Positions 45,881-53,676 of a DNA stretch of 64,000 bases are shown here, in pieces. The position numbers and the translations under genes are program-made. Below the pieces are notes generated by a model. That model saw only the letters and a program-made list of their open reading frames with translations, did not search any database and was not told the DNA's origin. Where the stretch lies: the NCBI RefSeq assembly GCF_015529805.1, contig NZ_CP064654.1, forward strand, positions 1,426,001 to 1,490,000, given 5' to 3'. The DNA is from Qipengyuania soli (GTDB taxonomy: Bacteria; Pseudomonadota; Alphaproteobacteria; Sphingomonadales; Sphingomonadaceae). Every line of letters begins with the position of its first letter. Position 1 is the first letter of the stretch.

Positions 45881-46981
45881 TCATTCCGCCGCCTGGGCGA
45901 AACGCGAAACGTAATCGTCCAGCATGCGGCCCGCCGTGTCCTCGTCGATCTGCTGCGGGGGATGCTTGCAGTAATAGGCGCTGGGCGCAATCAGCGCGCC
46001 GCTGTCACCATTGTCCATGGCAAACTTGCAGAAGCGGATGGCATCCATGACGCACGCCGCCGCATTGGGACTGTCTTCGACCGAAAGGCGCAGTTCGAGT
46101 TCGACCGGGACATCGCCCCATTGCGTCCCTTCCAGCCTCAGGAAGCACAGCTTGTTGTCCTTCTGCCAAGGTACGTACTCGGAGGGACCGATCTGAATGT
46201 TTTCCGCGGCCAGCCGTTCAGCCAATGCAGCCTGAACCGCTTCGGTCTTCGACTCCTTCTTGCTCGTCAGCCGTTGGCGATCGAGCATATTCATGAAGTC
46301 CGTGTTTCCGCCCGTATTGAGCTGGTACGTCCGCTCGACCGTTACCCCGCGGGTGGTGAACAGGCTGGACAGGGTGCGGTGGACGATGGTCGCGCCGATC
46401 TGCGCCTTGATGTCATCCCCTACGATAGGGAGGCCGCGCTCGCGAAAACGGGATTCCCATTCGGGGTCGCTGGCGATGAACACTGGGATGCAGTTCACCA
46501 CCGCAACACCGGCCTCGAGCGCGCATTCCATGTAAAATTCGCTCGCTTCCTGAGACCCTACCGGGAGGAAGTTGAGCATGATGTGCGTACCCGAAGCCTT
46601 TAGCGCCGCAACAATGTCCGCCTGTGTTGCGTCGGCACCCTCATCGACGATGAAACCGCGTTCACCTGCAGTGGTCATATGCTCCGCAACGCCATCGAGA
46701 ATCCTTCCTCGGATGACAGTCGCTCCAGTAAGCGGAACGTCTTCGCAGAAGACCTTGGTGTTGTTCGGAGCGGCGAAAATCGCCTCGGCAAGGTCCTTGC
46801 CCACCTTGCGCCGGTCGACGTCGATGCCGAGAACGAACCGAACGTCATCGGCGCCGTAACCCCCGACGTAGTCATGGATGAGACCACGGGTCGACGCCTG
46901 CCGGGAATAATATGCCGCACCCTGGACCAGCGAACTGGCGCAGTTCCCGACACCGACGATTGCGACGCGAATCGCTGACAT
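45881..46981 (-). CDS. ino1: inositol-3-phosphate synthase
   Basis: Protein of 366 residues that cyclises glucose-6-phosphate to inositol-3-phosphate with NAD. VAIVGVGNCASSLVQG is the NAD loop, and LGIDVDRRKVGKDL, NTKVFCEDV, MLNFLPVGSQEASEFY and GGNTDFMNMLDRQRL are conserved in the shorter prokaryotic Ino1 enzymes of actinobacteria and archaea. It is the first gene of the capsule-export operon that runs to 37989. ATG 46981 is preferred to a TTG at 46999. The pathway is uncommon in alphaproteobacteria and points to an inositol-containing product. Confidence 0.93.
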   Translation of the reverse strand: MSAIRVAIVGVGNCASSLVQGAAYYSRQASTRGLIHDYVGGYGADDVRFVLGIDVDRRKVGKDLAEAIFAAPNNTKVFCEDVPLTGATVIRGRILDGVAEHMTTAGERGFIVDEGADATQADIVAALKASGTHIMLNFLPVGSQEASEFYMECALEAGVAVVNCIPVFIASDPEWESRFRERGLPIVGDDIKAQIGATIVHRTLSSLFTTRGVTVERTYQLNTGGNTDFMNMLDRQRLTSKKESKTEAVQAALAERLAAENIQIGPSEYVPWQKDNKLCFLRLEGTQWGDVPVELELRLSVEDSPNAAACVMDAIRFCKFAMDNGDSGALIAPSAYYCKHPPQQIDEDTAGRMLDDYVSRFAQAAE

Positions 46982-47294
46982 GAATTCAATCCTGGTCAAA
47001 ATATTATTCTAGAAGCGCGCTTGGTTGCGATTTGAAGTAGCGATCTTCAACACTGGCCCAAACAGTAGAAATCAATCCACGGGTCACGAATCACGACAAA
47101 GTTCCCGCAATCGACGACAACAACTGGTCAGCTCCAGCGCCCTACCCATTAGACTTGATCGCCCGAAAAACCAACGACCGAAGACATCATTCTCGAATGC
47201 ACCACGCCGAAATGCCCGTGGTCATGATTTCCTGACCCTATCCTGAATTCGTCCTTGCAGAGCGATCATCCTCTGACGCAAGCGTGACCGCAGA
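46982..47294. other. 313-bp divergent promoter region without a gene
   Basis: Separates ino1 (leftward) from a GT4 gene (rightward). It is less GC-rich than the flanks, with an AT-rich patch (AATAATATTTT on the minus strand, 46996-47006) that could hold the ino1 -10 element. Short inverted repeats (TTGAAG/CTTCAA at 47032-47050; AAGCGCGCTT at 47013-47022) are present. No ORF here is credible. Confidence 0.5.
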
Positions 47295-48419
47295 ATGCCG
47301 ACTGTTTGCCTCGACTGCCGATACATCAACGGCTCGCCCAGCGGGATTGGGGAGATGGTCCAGGCACTGGTGGATCATTTGCCTCAACTCGCCCCCGACC
47401 TGCAATTTTTCTTCTTGCGTCATCCGGCGATGTCCGGCCCCCTTTCCAACGCCGCCAATGTCACCGAACGTGTCGTCCCCTGGGCGACCAACGGCCCGGC
47501 GAACATGTGGTTCTTGCCCTACCTTGCCGACCTTTCCGGCATCGATCTTTTCCATGCCCCGTCGAACATTCTCCCCATGGGACTGGGGATGCCTTGCATC
47601 ACAACCGTGCATGACGTGATGTGGTTGACCGATCCGGAGCTCTGCAATCCGAAGCCGTGGGGCCTGGCCGAGAAAGCCTTCTACCGCCACGGGATGAGCC
47701 ATGCGATGGCGAGGTCTACCATCATCCTGACCGTAAGCGAGGCCACACGAACCGGGCTGATCGATCTTGAACCGGCCCTCGCCGCACGATGCCGGGCAGT
47801 GCTGCCGGGCTTGTCGGAACGCTTCGTCCGGCGAGCCACCGATCTCGCACAAATCGACCGGATCGGCGTCTCCCGCCCACGCTATGTGCTGACTGTCGGG
47901 CAGAACGCACCGTACAAGAACCACGCGCGTGTCCTGGAAGCGTTCGCCTCTGCCTTTTCGTCCGACCAGTCGATTGGCCTCGTCCTGGTCCAGAGGCAGG
48001 GTGCATCGAACTCCCGGTTGCAGAAGCTGGCGACCCAGCTCGGCATCGCTGACCGGGTCGACTTCCTGGCACCAGTTGACGAAGACGCGCTCGTCACCCT
48101 CTACAATGGTGCGACGGCTCTGCTCCACCCGTCTCTTTGCGAAGGGTTCGGCATGCCGATTGCCGAGGCCATGGCCTGCGGATGCCCCGTCATCACGAGC
48201 AACCGTTCCGCCATGCCCGAAGTGGCCGCAGGTGCGGCTCTGCTTGTCGACCCGGAAGACACGGCATCTATTGCCAGTGCCCTAAGGCGGATCGCAACAG
48301 ATCCGGCGCTCGCTTCAGGCTTGGTGGAACGCGGGATCGCCCGCGCCAGGATGCTCGACTGGTGCAATTTCGCGGCCGCGAACCTCGATGCCTATCGCAC
48401 AGTGCTCGAGCCTGATTGA
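47295..48419 (+). CDS. glycosyltransferase family 4
   Basis: GT-B enzyme of 374 residues. VCLDCRYINGSPSGIGEMVQ (acceptor domain), TTVHDVMWLTDPE, LTVSEATRTGLID, VLTVGQNAPYKNHARVLEAF and PSLCEGFGMPIAEAMACG (E-x7-E) are clear GT4 features, close in type to mannosyltransferases. It is monocistronic, divergent from ino1 and convergent with the first CDP-alcohol phosphatidyltransferase gene, overlapping that gene by 28 bp at the 3' ends. No good ribosome site is seen before the ATG. Confidence 0.9.
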   Translation: MPTVCLDCRYINGSPSGIGEMVQALVDHLPQLAPDLQFFFLRHPAMSGPLSNAANVTERVVPWATNGPANMWFLPYLADLSGIDLFHAPSNILPMGLGMPCITTVHDVMWLTDPELCNPKPWGLAEKAFYRHGMSHAMARSTIILTVSEATRTGLIDLEPALAARCRAVLPGLSERFVRRATDLAQIDRIGVSRPRYVLTVGQNAPYKNHARVLEAFASAFSSDQSIGLVLVQRQGASNSRLQKLATQLGIADRVDFLAPVDEDALVTLYNGATALLHPSLCEGFGMPIAEAMACGCPVITSNRSAMPEVAAGAALLVDPEDTASIASALRRIATDPALASGLVERGIARARMLDWCNFAAANLDAYRTVLEPD

Positions 48420-49288
48420 AGCGCAGCAGTGAGGGCCCTCAGGTTTCTTCGCGAACGCGCTAGGCTGATGCCCATGACGATGTTGAGAACTACCGCTTCG
48501 TAGGCGAAGTACCATAGGGGCGATCCGAACAGCATCGAAACACCGAGGACGAGAGTACGATAGTTGGCGCCGAGCAGGCTGCTTCCTGCGAAGGCGAAAG
48601 GTCCGAGGTCGCGCACCAGCCGCGACAGCATCTGGGCACGCGAGGGGTCGGTCGCTGCGTCGTCGATCTCGGATTGCGGTGGAGAGAAGAAGCTCGCGAT
48701 GCGTAGGTACGTCCGGGCCGCGACGGCCAGAAAATTCGTGCCCGAAGTTTCGTTGCCGGATCTCAGCCACCCCACACCATACGCCCAATACGCGAATTGA
48801 CGGCGTTGTACTTCGTAGAAATTGGCCTGGACTACCCGACTGACGCCGGCGGCCACCGCGAGGACCCAGACCACCGGCCCAACCTCCCGCGAAGCCGCAG
48901 CGGCCAGAAGGACATAAAGGACCGTGTGACCGGCGTAGTCGCAAATCCCGTCAATGATCTCTCCTGACGCACTGACCCGGCCAGTTCGCCGCGCCAGATC
49001 GCCATCCGCTCCATCAAAGACATGCCATGACATGTGCAGGCACAAGCCGGCCAGTGCTGCCAGCGGCCAGGCGGGTTGGATGTAGGCAATCCCGGCCAGA
49101 ACAATTGCCAAACTGCCAAGGACGGAAACCATGTTCGGAGTGACAACCGTGCGGGCAAGCGACCGTGCGAGATACGCGGCGACCGGATGGTACAGCGCGC
49201 GGTCAAGCGGGTTCTGTAGCTCGACGATCCGCCCTTCCGGAGAAGTCGGCAAGTGCTTGCCAGAGTTGGCGTTATCGGAAGCGGGCAC
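48392..49288 (-). CDS. CDP-alcohol phosphatidyltransferase family membrane protein (1)
   Basis: Integral membrane enzyme of about 298 residues. The full signature D-x2-DG-x2-AR-x8-G-x3-D-x3-D is at residues 92-117 (DGADGDLARR ... GEIIDGICD), so the metal site is intact, and five to six helices surround it. Family members transfer a phospho-group from a CDP-alcohol to an alcohol acceptor (PI-phosphate, PG-phosphate, DIP-phosphate and related products). The start is unsure: GTG at 49288 is my choice; the open frame continues to 49360. It lies head to head with the second family member. Confidence 0.83.
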   Translation of the reverse strand: MPASDNANSGKHLPTSPEGRIVELQNPLDRALYHPVAAYLARSLARTVVTPNMVSVLGSLAIVLAGIAYIQPAWPLAALAGLCLHMSWHVFDGADGDLARRTGRVSASGEIIDGICDYAGHTVLYVLLAAAASREVGPVVWVLAVAAGVSRVVQANFYEVQRRQFAYWAYGVGWLRSGNETSGTNFLAVAARTYLRIASFFSPPQSEIDDAATDPSRAQMLSRLVRDLGPFAFAGSSLLGANYRTLVLGVSMLFGSPLWYFAYEAVVLNIVMGISLARSRRNLRALTAALQSGSSTVR

Positions 49289-49395
49289 GAATCTGCTTAC
49301 CTGCTGTGGGCGGGTTGCCCGGCTTGATCTTGGCGGACTTGTCGGTAGACGGCGATGCAATTCCCCTACGACAATTGCAAGCCATCACACCCAAG

Positions 49396-50427
49396 ATGTC
49401 AGCCCCCACTCCTGCCGCGATAACCTTCCCGTCCGAGCGCGCGGCAAACTTTCTCGTTGCAGGCGTACCTGCGACAGCCAGAGCCATGTTGCAGTTCGCG
49501 AAGGTCCATGGCGGGGAAAACAGGCAAGTAATTGTCGCCGTGCCCGGAGGCTGGTCGCCCTCCCCACTGACCGTGCGCGAGATACATCGCCTCGCGCCGG
49601 GGTTCGAATTGCTGGCGGTCGACTCGTGCGGCCTCGGCGAACGCCCACTGATTGGTGGCGATACGCTGCAGACACCGGGAGAGGTTTCGCCAAATGCGGG
49701 GGATGCGGATGTGCCGACCCTGCAAGCGCTCGGGCGCAGGATCGTCGCCAGCACCGGCAAGCCGACCGACGGAATCGTCTCGCGACACCTCAACCGACCG
49801 ATTTCGCAGTTCATCACGCGCCTCGTCCTGATGGTTCCTGCGGCACGCCCATGGCATGCGACCTTCGCGGCAGGCCTGCTGGGTATCGCGATGTTCGTTG
49901 CACTGATCAGCGGTGGTTCGCAGGGGCTGCTGGTCGGCGCTGCATTGTTCCAGCTGGCTTCCATCGTCGATGGAGTGGACGGCGAAATGGCGAGAGCCAC
50001 CTTCCGCAGTTCAGCGGCCGGTGCGATGATGGACAGTCTCACCGATACCGCAACCAACCTCTGTTTCGTCGGCGGCGTCAGTTTCAACCTGTTCACTGCC
50101 GGCGAGGAGACCGCCGGTCTTGCAGGCCTTGCCGGCGGTATCATCCTGGCTCTGGGCAGTGCCATCCTCGCCATCCAGTCGCGACGCGACGGTGGCGACC
50201 TGACTTTCGATGCGCTCAAGACGCGCTTCGGGCAGCGCCCCTCCGCCGTCAGGCGTTGGTTGACCTACATCACCATGCGGGATTTTTACGCCTTTGCCGC
50301 CTTCCTTGCGATCGTGGCAGGCCTTGCGACCGCGCTCCTCTACGTCTTCGTGGCGGTGGCCATCGGCTGGTTCGTCGTCCTTTGCTGGACACTGCTCACG
50401 ACCTCGACATCAGTTAGGCAAGGTTAA
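49396..50427 (+). CDS. CDP-alcohol phosphatidyltransferase (2), DIPP-synthase-like with degenerate N-terminal domain
   Basis: Protein of about 343 residues. The C-terminal half has the signature at 192-217 (DGVDGEMARA ... AMMDSLTD) in a multi-helix domain. Before it, residues ~120-145 read GKPTDGIVSRHLNRPIS, which closely resembles the linker of bifunctional archaeal IPCT/DIPPS enzymes. Residues 1-115 look like the remains of a nucleotidyltransferase-like domain lacking the AAGxGxR signature. It may transfer phospho-inositol from CDP-inositol to an alcohol or sugar. ATG 49396 lacks a good ribosome site; TTG 49324 upstream in frame is an alternative. Confidence 0.8.
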   Translation: MSAPTPAAITFPSERAANFLVAGVPATARAMLQFAKVHGGENRQVIVAVPGGWSPSPLTVREIHRLAPGFELLAVDSCGLGERPLIGGDTLQTPGEVSPNAGDADVPTLQALGRRIVASTGKPTDGIVSRHLNRPISQFITRLVLMVPAARPWHATFAAGLLGIAMFVALISGGSQGLLVGAALFQLASIVDGVDGEMARATFRSSAAGAMMDSLTDTATNLCFVGGVSFNLFTAGEETAGLAGLAGGIILALGSAILAIQSRRDGGDLTFDALKTRFGQRPSAVRRWLTYITMRDFYAFAAFLAIVAGLATALLYVFVAVAIGWFVVLCWTLLTTSTSVRQG

Positions 50428-50563
50428 TCAAAGACCTGTCACATTGCCCATGTCCCGGTGAAGTTGGCGATTCTGCGCTGGCTTCCCGGCACATCGAGGG
50501 GTTGAAGATCGGTTTAACCAATCTTGGGCTAGCGACTTTAAGAAAAGCAATGCCAATGATTTG

Positions 50564-50577
50564 GGACGATATCGTCC
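50564..50577. promoter_or_regulatory. 14-bp perfect palindrome upstream of the M10 peptidase gene
   Basis: GGACGATATCGTCC lies 139 bp before the start codon, in a 289-bp gap without genes (50428-50716). The size and symmetry suit a dimeric repressor or activator site. A second short symmetric sequence, GGTTTAACC, lies at about 50513-50521. Confidence 0.45.
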
Positions 50578-50716
50578 AGCCATCGTGAGTTACTTCGAAC
50601 TTGCGATTGTGTCGGAATGCGCCGGAAGGCAAAAGGTAGTTCTGTTGGAGCCGCGCTCCTTTGGCTTTCAGGGATGAGCCATTCGCGAGCGGCGGGTTTA
50701 GGGTAAGGGTCGAGTG

Positions 50717-53434
50717 ATGGACGGGCAGACTTTCAGGTTGAACGAAACCTTCGATGGGGACGACACGTTCTCGTTCGATTTCCTCGATAATACAGGCAAT
50801 CCGCTGGCTGGTGAAAGCGTCCATGCCGGAGGTTGCATTTGCCCCGCATGCCTCGCCCATGATGGCGGCAAGCTGTTCCAGCCGGGCACCGGGATTTCCG
50901 GCGCGGAGGACACCATCCCCGGCAGCACGCTCACCACCGCGACTCTCAGCCCCGGCAGCTACCAGACGAGTGCCATCGACACTCCGGGTGACAGCGACTG
51001 GTTTCGCATCACGCTGACGGCAGGCCAGACTTACACCTTTTCGACCTACCTGCCGGGCGGCGGCCTGGTCGACAGTATCCTGAACCTGCGCAACTCATCC
51101 GGTGGGATCGTCGCAACCAATGACGATGCCAATACCGATGCCGGGCTGTACTATTCCGAGATCACCTTCACTGCCACGACCAGCGGGACCTATTATCTCG
51201 ACGTCACCGGTTACGACACGGCCACGGGCGACTATTACGTCACCAGCTCGCGTCCGGTTGCAGATGCGGCAGGATCCACCGCCGCAACCGCTTCGTCGAT
51301 TGTAGTTGATGGAGCGATTGTCAGCGCCTCGCTCGAGCAGACGGGTGACCACGACTGGTATGCCGTCACTCTTCAGGCCGGGCAGACCTACGAATTCGTC
51401 ACGAGCGCCACCGGCGGAGCAAGCGATGTCGATACCACGCTGACCCTGCGGACCGCTTCGGGCAGCGTCCTTGCCTTCAACGACGACAGTTCCGGAACAT
51501 ATTCGCGCATCCGTTTCGTCGCGCAAACTTCAGGCACGTATTATATCGACGTGGCCGGCTGGGCCGAGGGAGAGCAAGGCACATATCACCTGTCTGCGGG
51601 CATTGCCGAGCCGCTCAGCGAGTATTCGAACGACCAGATCGCCGACCAGCTGCTCTACGGCTACTGGGGCGGACAGGGCGCCGGTCGTCATTTCAACGTC
51701 GGCATCGGCGGCACGATTACCGTCAATGTCACGGCTTTGACCACTGACGGTCAGTTCCTCGCACGCTCCGCCCTGACGCTGTGGAGCGACGTGCTCGGGA
51801 TAAATTTCTCCGAGGTCTCGAGCGGTGGCCAGATAGTGTTCGACGATACCGAAAGCGGTGCTTTCGCGACTTCGACGACGTCCGGCGGTTTCATCATCAG
51901 CTCGCAGGTCAACATCTCGACCGACTGGCTGGTTTCATCGGGCACGACGCTCGACAGCTATTCCTTCCAGACCTACCTTCACGAGATCGGCCACGCGCTC
52001 GGCCTGGGTCATGCGGGTAATTACAACAACACCGCCGATTACACGAGCGATGCCAGCTATCTGAACGATTCCTGGGCCACGACCGTGATGTCGTACTTCG
52101 ATCAGTCCGAGAACACGTTCTTCCAGGCCCAGGGATTCACGCGAGTCTTCGCGGTTACCCCGCGCGCGGCGGACATTGTCGCGATCCAGGAAGCTTATGG
52201 CGTGGCCAACTCGACCCGCACCGGCGACACTTTCTACGGTGTCGGCAATACTTCGGGACGTGACGTCTACGGTGTGGGTGATGCCGCTACCGATCAGTTG
52301 GGCCGTTTGCTCGCATTCACGATTGTGGATCACGGCGGCGTCGACACTCTCAACTATTCGAGTTTTGCGACAGCCCAGGTCATCAACCTGAACCAGGAAA
52401 CCTATTCGAACGTTGGCGGCAGCGTCGGCAACATGACGATTGCGCGCGGAACGGTGATCGAAAATGCGGTCGGTGGGTCAGGTTCCGATCAGCTAATCGG
52501 CAATGGTGTTGCCAATCGCCTCACCGGTCTTGGCGGCAATGATTCGATTGACGGCGGATCGAACGTAGACACTGCGGTGGTTCGCGGTTTGCGGTCGGCA
52601 TATACGGTGACCCAGACCTCGACCGGTGTTTTCCAGGTCACTGGGCCCGATGGGACCGACACGCTGCGCAATGTCGAGTATCTCCAGTTCGACAATGCCA
52701 CGCTGCGCCTGCTTCCCGGCACCGGCGTCTCGGTCAACTTCAACACCGCCGACCGCAGCGTCTACCAGTCCGCGATGAACAACATCCGCGACTTCGACGG
52801 CAATGCGCTGGGCGGCAATGGCGGATGGCTGCGTATCGGCAGCGCCGACGTCAACGGCGACGGCGATGTCGACCAGATCCTCGTCAACCGCACCATCGGC
52901 CGCTTCGCCACTGTCGGCACCGCACCCGACGGCCTCGTCTACTTCGCCGACCATGGCTGGGCCGGCGAGACGCGCGTTGCCGGCATCTACATCGATCCGC
53001 TGGTTGCCGCGGGCCAGGTCGTCGCAGGCTCGGCCAACGACAGCCAGCGACGCTTCCAGAACGATCTCCAGATCGAGAACATCAACCGCGTGCTGGGAGC
53101 CGACGACTACGATGGCGACGGGCTGCAGGAGGTCTATTTCGCGCTGACCGACGGGACGGCGTACCTCCATGCCTACATGCATGCCGACGGCAACATCCGC
53201 TATGCCAACTACCAGAGCCAGCAGCAGGTGATCGACTACCTCACCGCCAACGGCTTCGCCCCCTCCACCTGGGCAGGCTGGTTCCCGGCAGGCGCGGAGC
53301 CCGCCGGCGACATCGCCAAGGCGTTCGACACAGGCCTGACATCCAGCGATGTCCCCAATGGCCTTGGCGAAGGCATCCTCGCCCCGCACATCGCAGACAA
53401 CCACGCACTGCCGACAGGGGAACTGTTCTTCTAG
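50717..53434 (+). CDS. M10-like (serralysin-type) metalloprotease with PPC and RTX domains
   Basis: Protein of 905 residues, probably secreted by a type I system since there is no signal peptide. Residues ~68-175 and ~185-293 are two pre-peptidase C-terminal (PPC) domains; the metzincin zinc site HEIGHALGLGH is at 422-432 with its Met-turn (VMSYF) at ~457. RTX nonapeptides (GSGSDQLIG, LGGNDSIDGGSN) come near 590-620. The last ~300 residues carry calcium-loop sequences (DVNGDGDVDQ, DDYDGDGLQE) and end in ELFF. An unusual CICPAC motif is at 40-45. ATG 50717 or GTG 50714 may be the start. No T1SS genes are in the window. Confidence 0.88.
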   Translation: MDGQTFRLNETFDGDDTFSFDFLDNTGNPLAGESVHAGGCICPACLAHDGGKLFQPGTGISGAEDTIPGSTLTTATLSPGSYQTSAIDTPGDSDWFRITLTAGQTYTFSTYLPGGGLVDSILNLRNSSGGIVATNDDANTDAGLYYSEITFTATTSGTYYLDVTGYDTATGDYYVTSSRPVADAAGSTAATASSIVVDGAIVSASLEQTGDHDWYAVTLQAGQTYEFVTSATGGASDVDTTLTLRTASGSVLAFNDDSSGTYSRIRFVAQTSGTYYIDVAGWAEGEQGTYHLSAGIAEPLSEYSNDQIADQLLYGYWGGQGAGRHFNVGIGGTITVNVTALTTDGQFLARSALTLWSDVLGINFSEVSSGGQIVFDDTESGAFATSTTSGGFIISSQVNISTDWLVSSGTTLDSYSFQTYLHEIGHALGLGHAGNYNNTADYTSDASYLNDSWATTVMSYFDQSENTFFQAQGFTRVFAVTPRAADIVAIQEAYGVANSTRTGDTFYGVGNTSGRDVYGVGDAATDQLGRLLAFTIVDHGGVDTLNYSSFATAQVINLNQETYSNVGGSVGNMTIARGTVIENAVGGSGSDQLIGNGVANRLTGLGGNDSIDGGSNVDTAVVRGLRSAYTVTQTSTGVFQVTGPDGTDTLRNVEYLQFDNATLRLLPGTGVSVNFNTADRSVYQSAMNNIRDFDGNALGGNGGWLRIGSADVNGDGDVDQILVNRTIGRFATVGTAPDGLVYFADHGWAGETRVAGIYIDPLVAAGQVVAGSANDSQRRFQNDLQIENINRVLGADDYDGDGLQEVYFALTDGTAYLHAYMHADGNIRYANYQSQQQVIDYLTANGFAPSTWAGWFPAGAEPAGDIAKAFDTGLTSSDVPNGLGEGILAPHIADNHALPTGELFF

Positions 53435-53448
53435 GGAAGCCCGAAGGG
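52519..53448 (+). repeat. 930-bp direct repeat, copy 1
   Basis: The 3' end of the M10 peptidase gene plus 14 bp after its stop. It is repeated 2858 bp downstream with about five substitutions seen by eye, encoding a shared C-terminal module of ~304 residues. Confidence 0.95.
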
Positions 53449-53475
53449 TTTTCGGGCTTCCCGGAAGTAATTTTT
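53434..53475 (+). terminator. Rho-independent terminator after the M10 peptidase gene
   Basis: Perfect 12-bp stem (53434-53445 with 53451-53462), GGGTT loop, then a short spacer and TAATTTTT. Only its left arm is conserved in repeat copy 2, where the matching right arm is absent. Confidence 0.85.
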
Positions 53476-53528
53476 CAGAATTTGGCCGACAGGCAGGGTT
53501 CCGTCTAACAGATACGGAAGCCGTGCAC

Positions 53529-53540
53529 TTGCACGTGCAA
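53529..53540. promoter_or_regulatory. 12-bp perfect palindrome upstream of the propeller/RTX gene
   Basis: TTGCACGTGCAA, about 137 bp before the start codon, in a 240-bp gap that contains no gene. It is a candidate operator; another inverted repeat follows 11 bp later. Confidence 0.45.
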
Positions 53541-53551
53541 ATATCGGACAA

Positions 53552-53572
53552 GGTCAATTCTTGGAATTGACC
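53552..53572. promoter_or_regulatory. 9-bp perfect inverted repeat with 3-nt spacer
   Basis: GGTCAATTC, TTG, GAATTGACC. It lies 105 bp upstream of the propeller/RTX start, with a GATAAT sequence (53587-53592) shortly downstream that could be a -10 box. The placement fits a regulator acting at this promoter. Confidence 0.5.
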
Positions 53573-53676
53573 ACTAAATTGGCTGTGATAATCAAGTTTC
53601 AGGGGGGCACGGTGATCGCTGCCCGTAGAAAATAACATAGGTCCGCACAGGGCCCGAAACGAGTGGAAATCAGCCG

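Noticed and set aside
50414-50860. 148-residue minus-strand frame in the gap before the M10 protease gene
   Set aside because: It overlaps the protease start and contains the 14-bp palindrome; no family resemblance or ribosome site.
53529-53540. TTGCACGTGCAA as a LuxR-type lux box
   Set aside because: Shorter than the usual ~18-20 bp lux box and no luxI/luxR gene is in the window, so only a generic operator is proposed.
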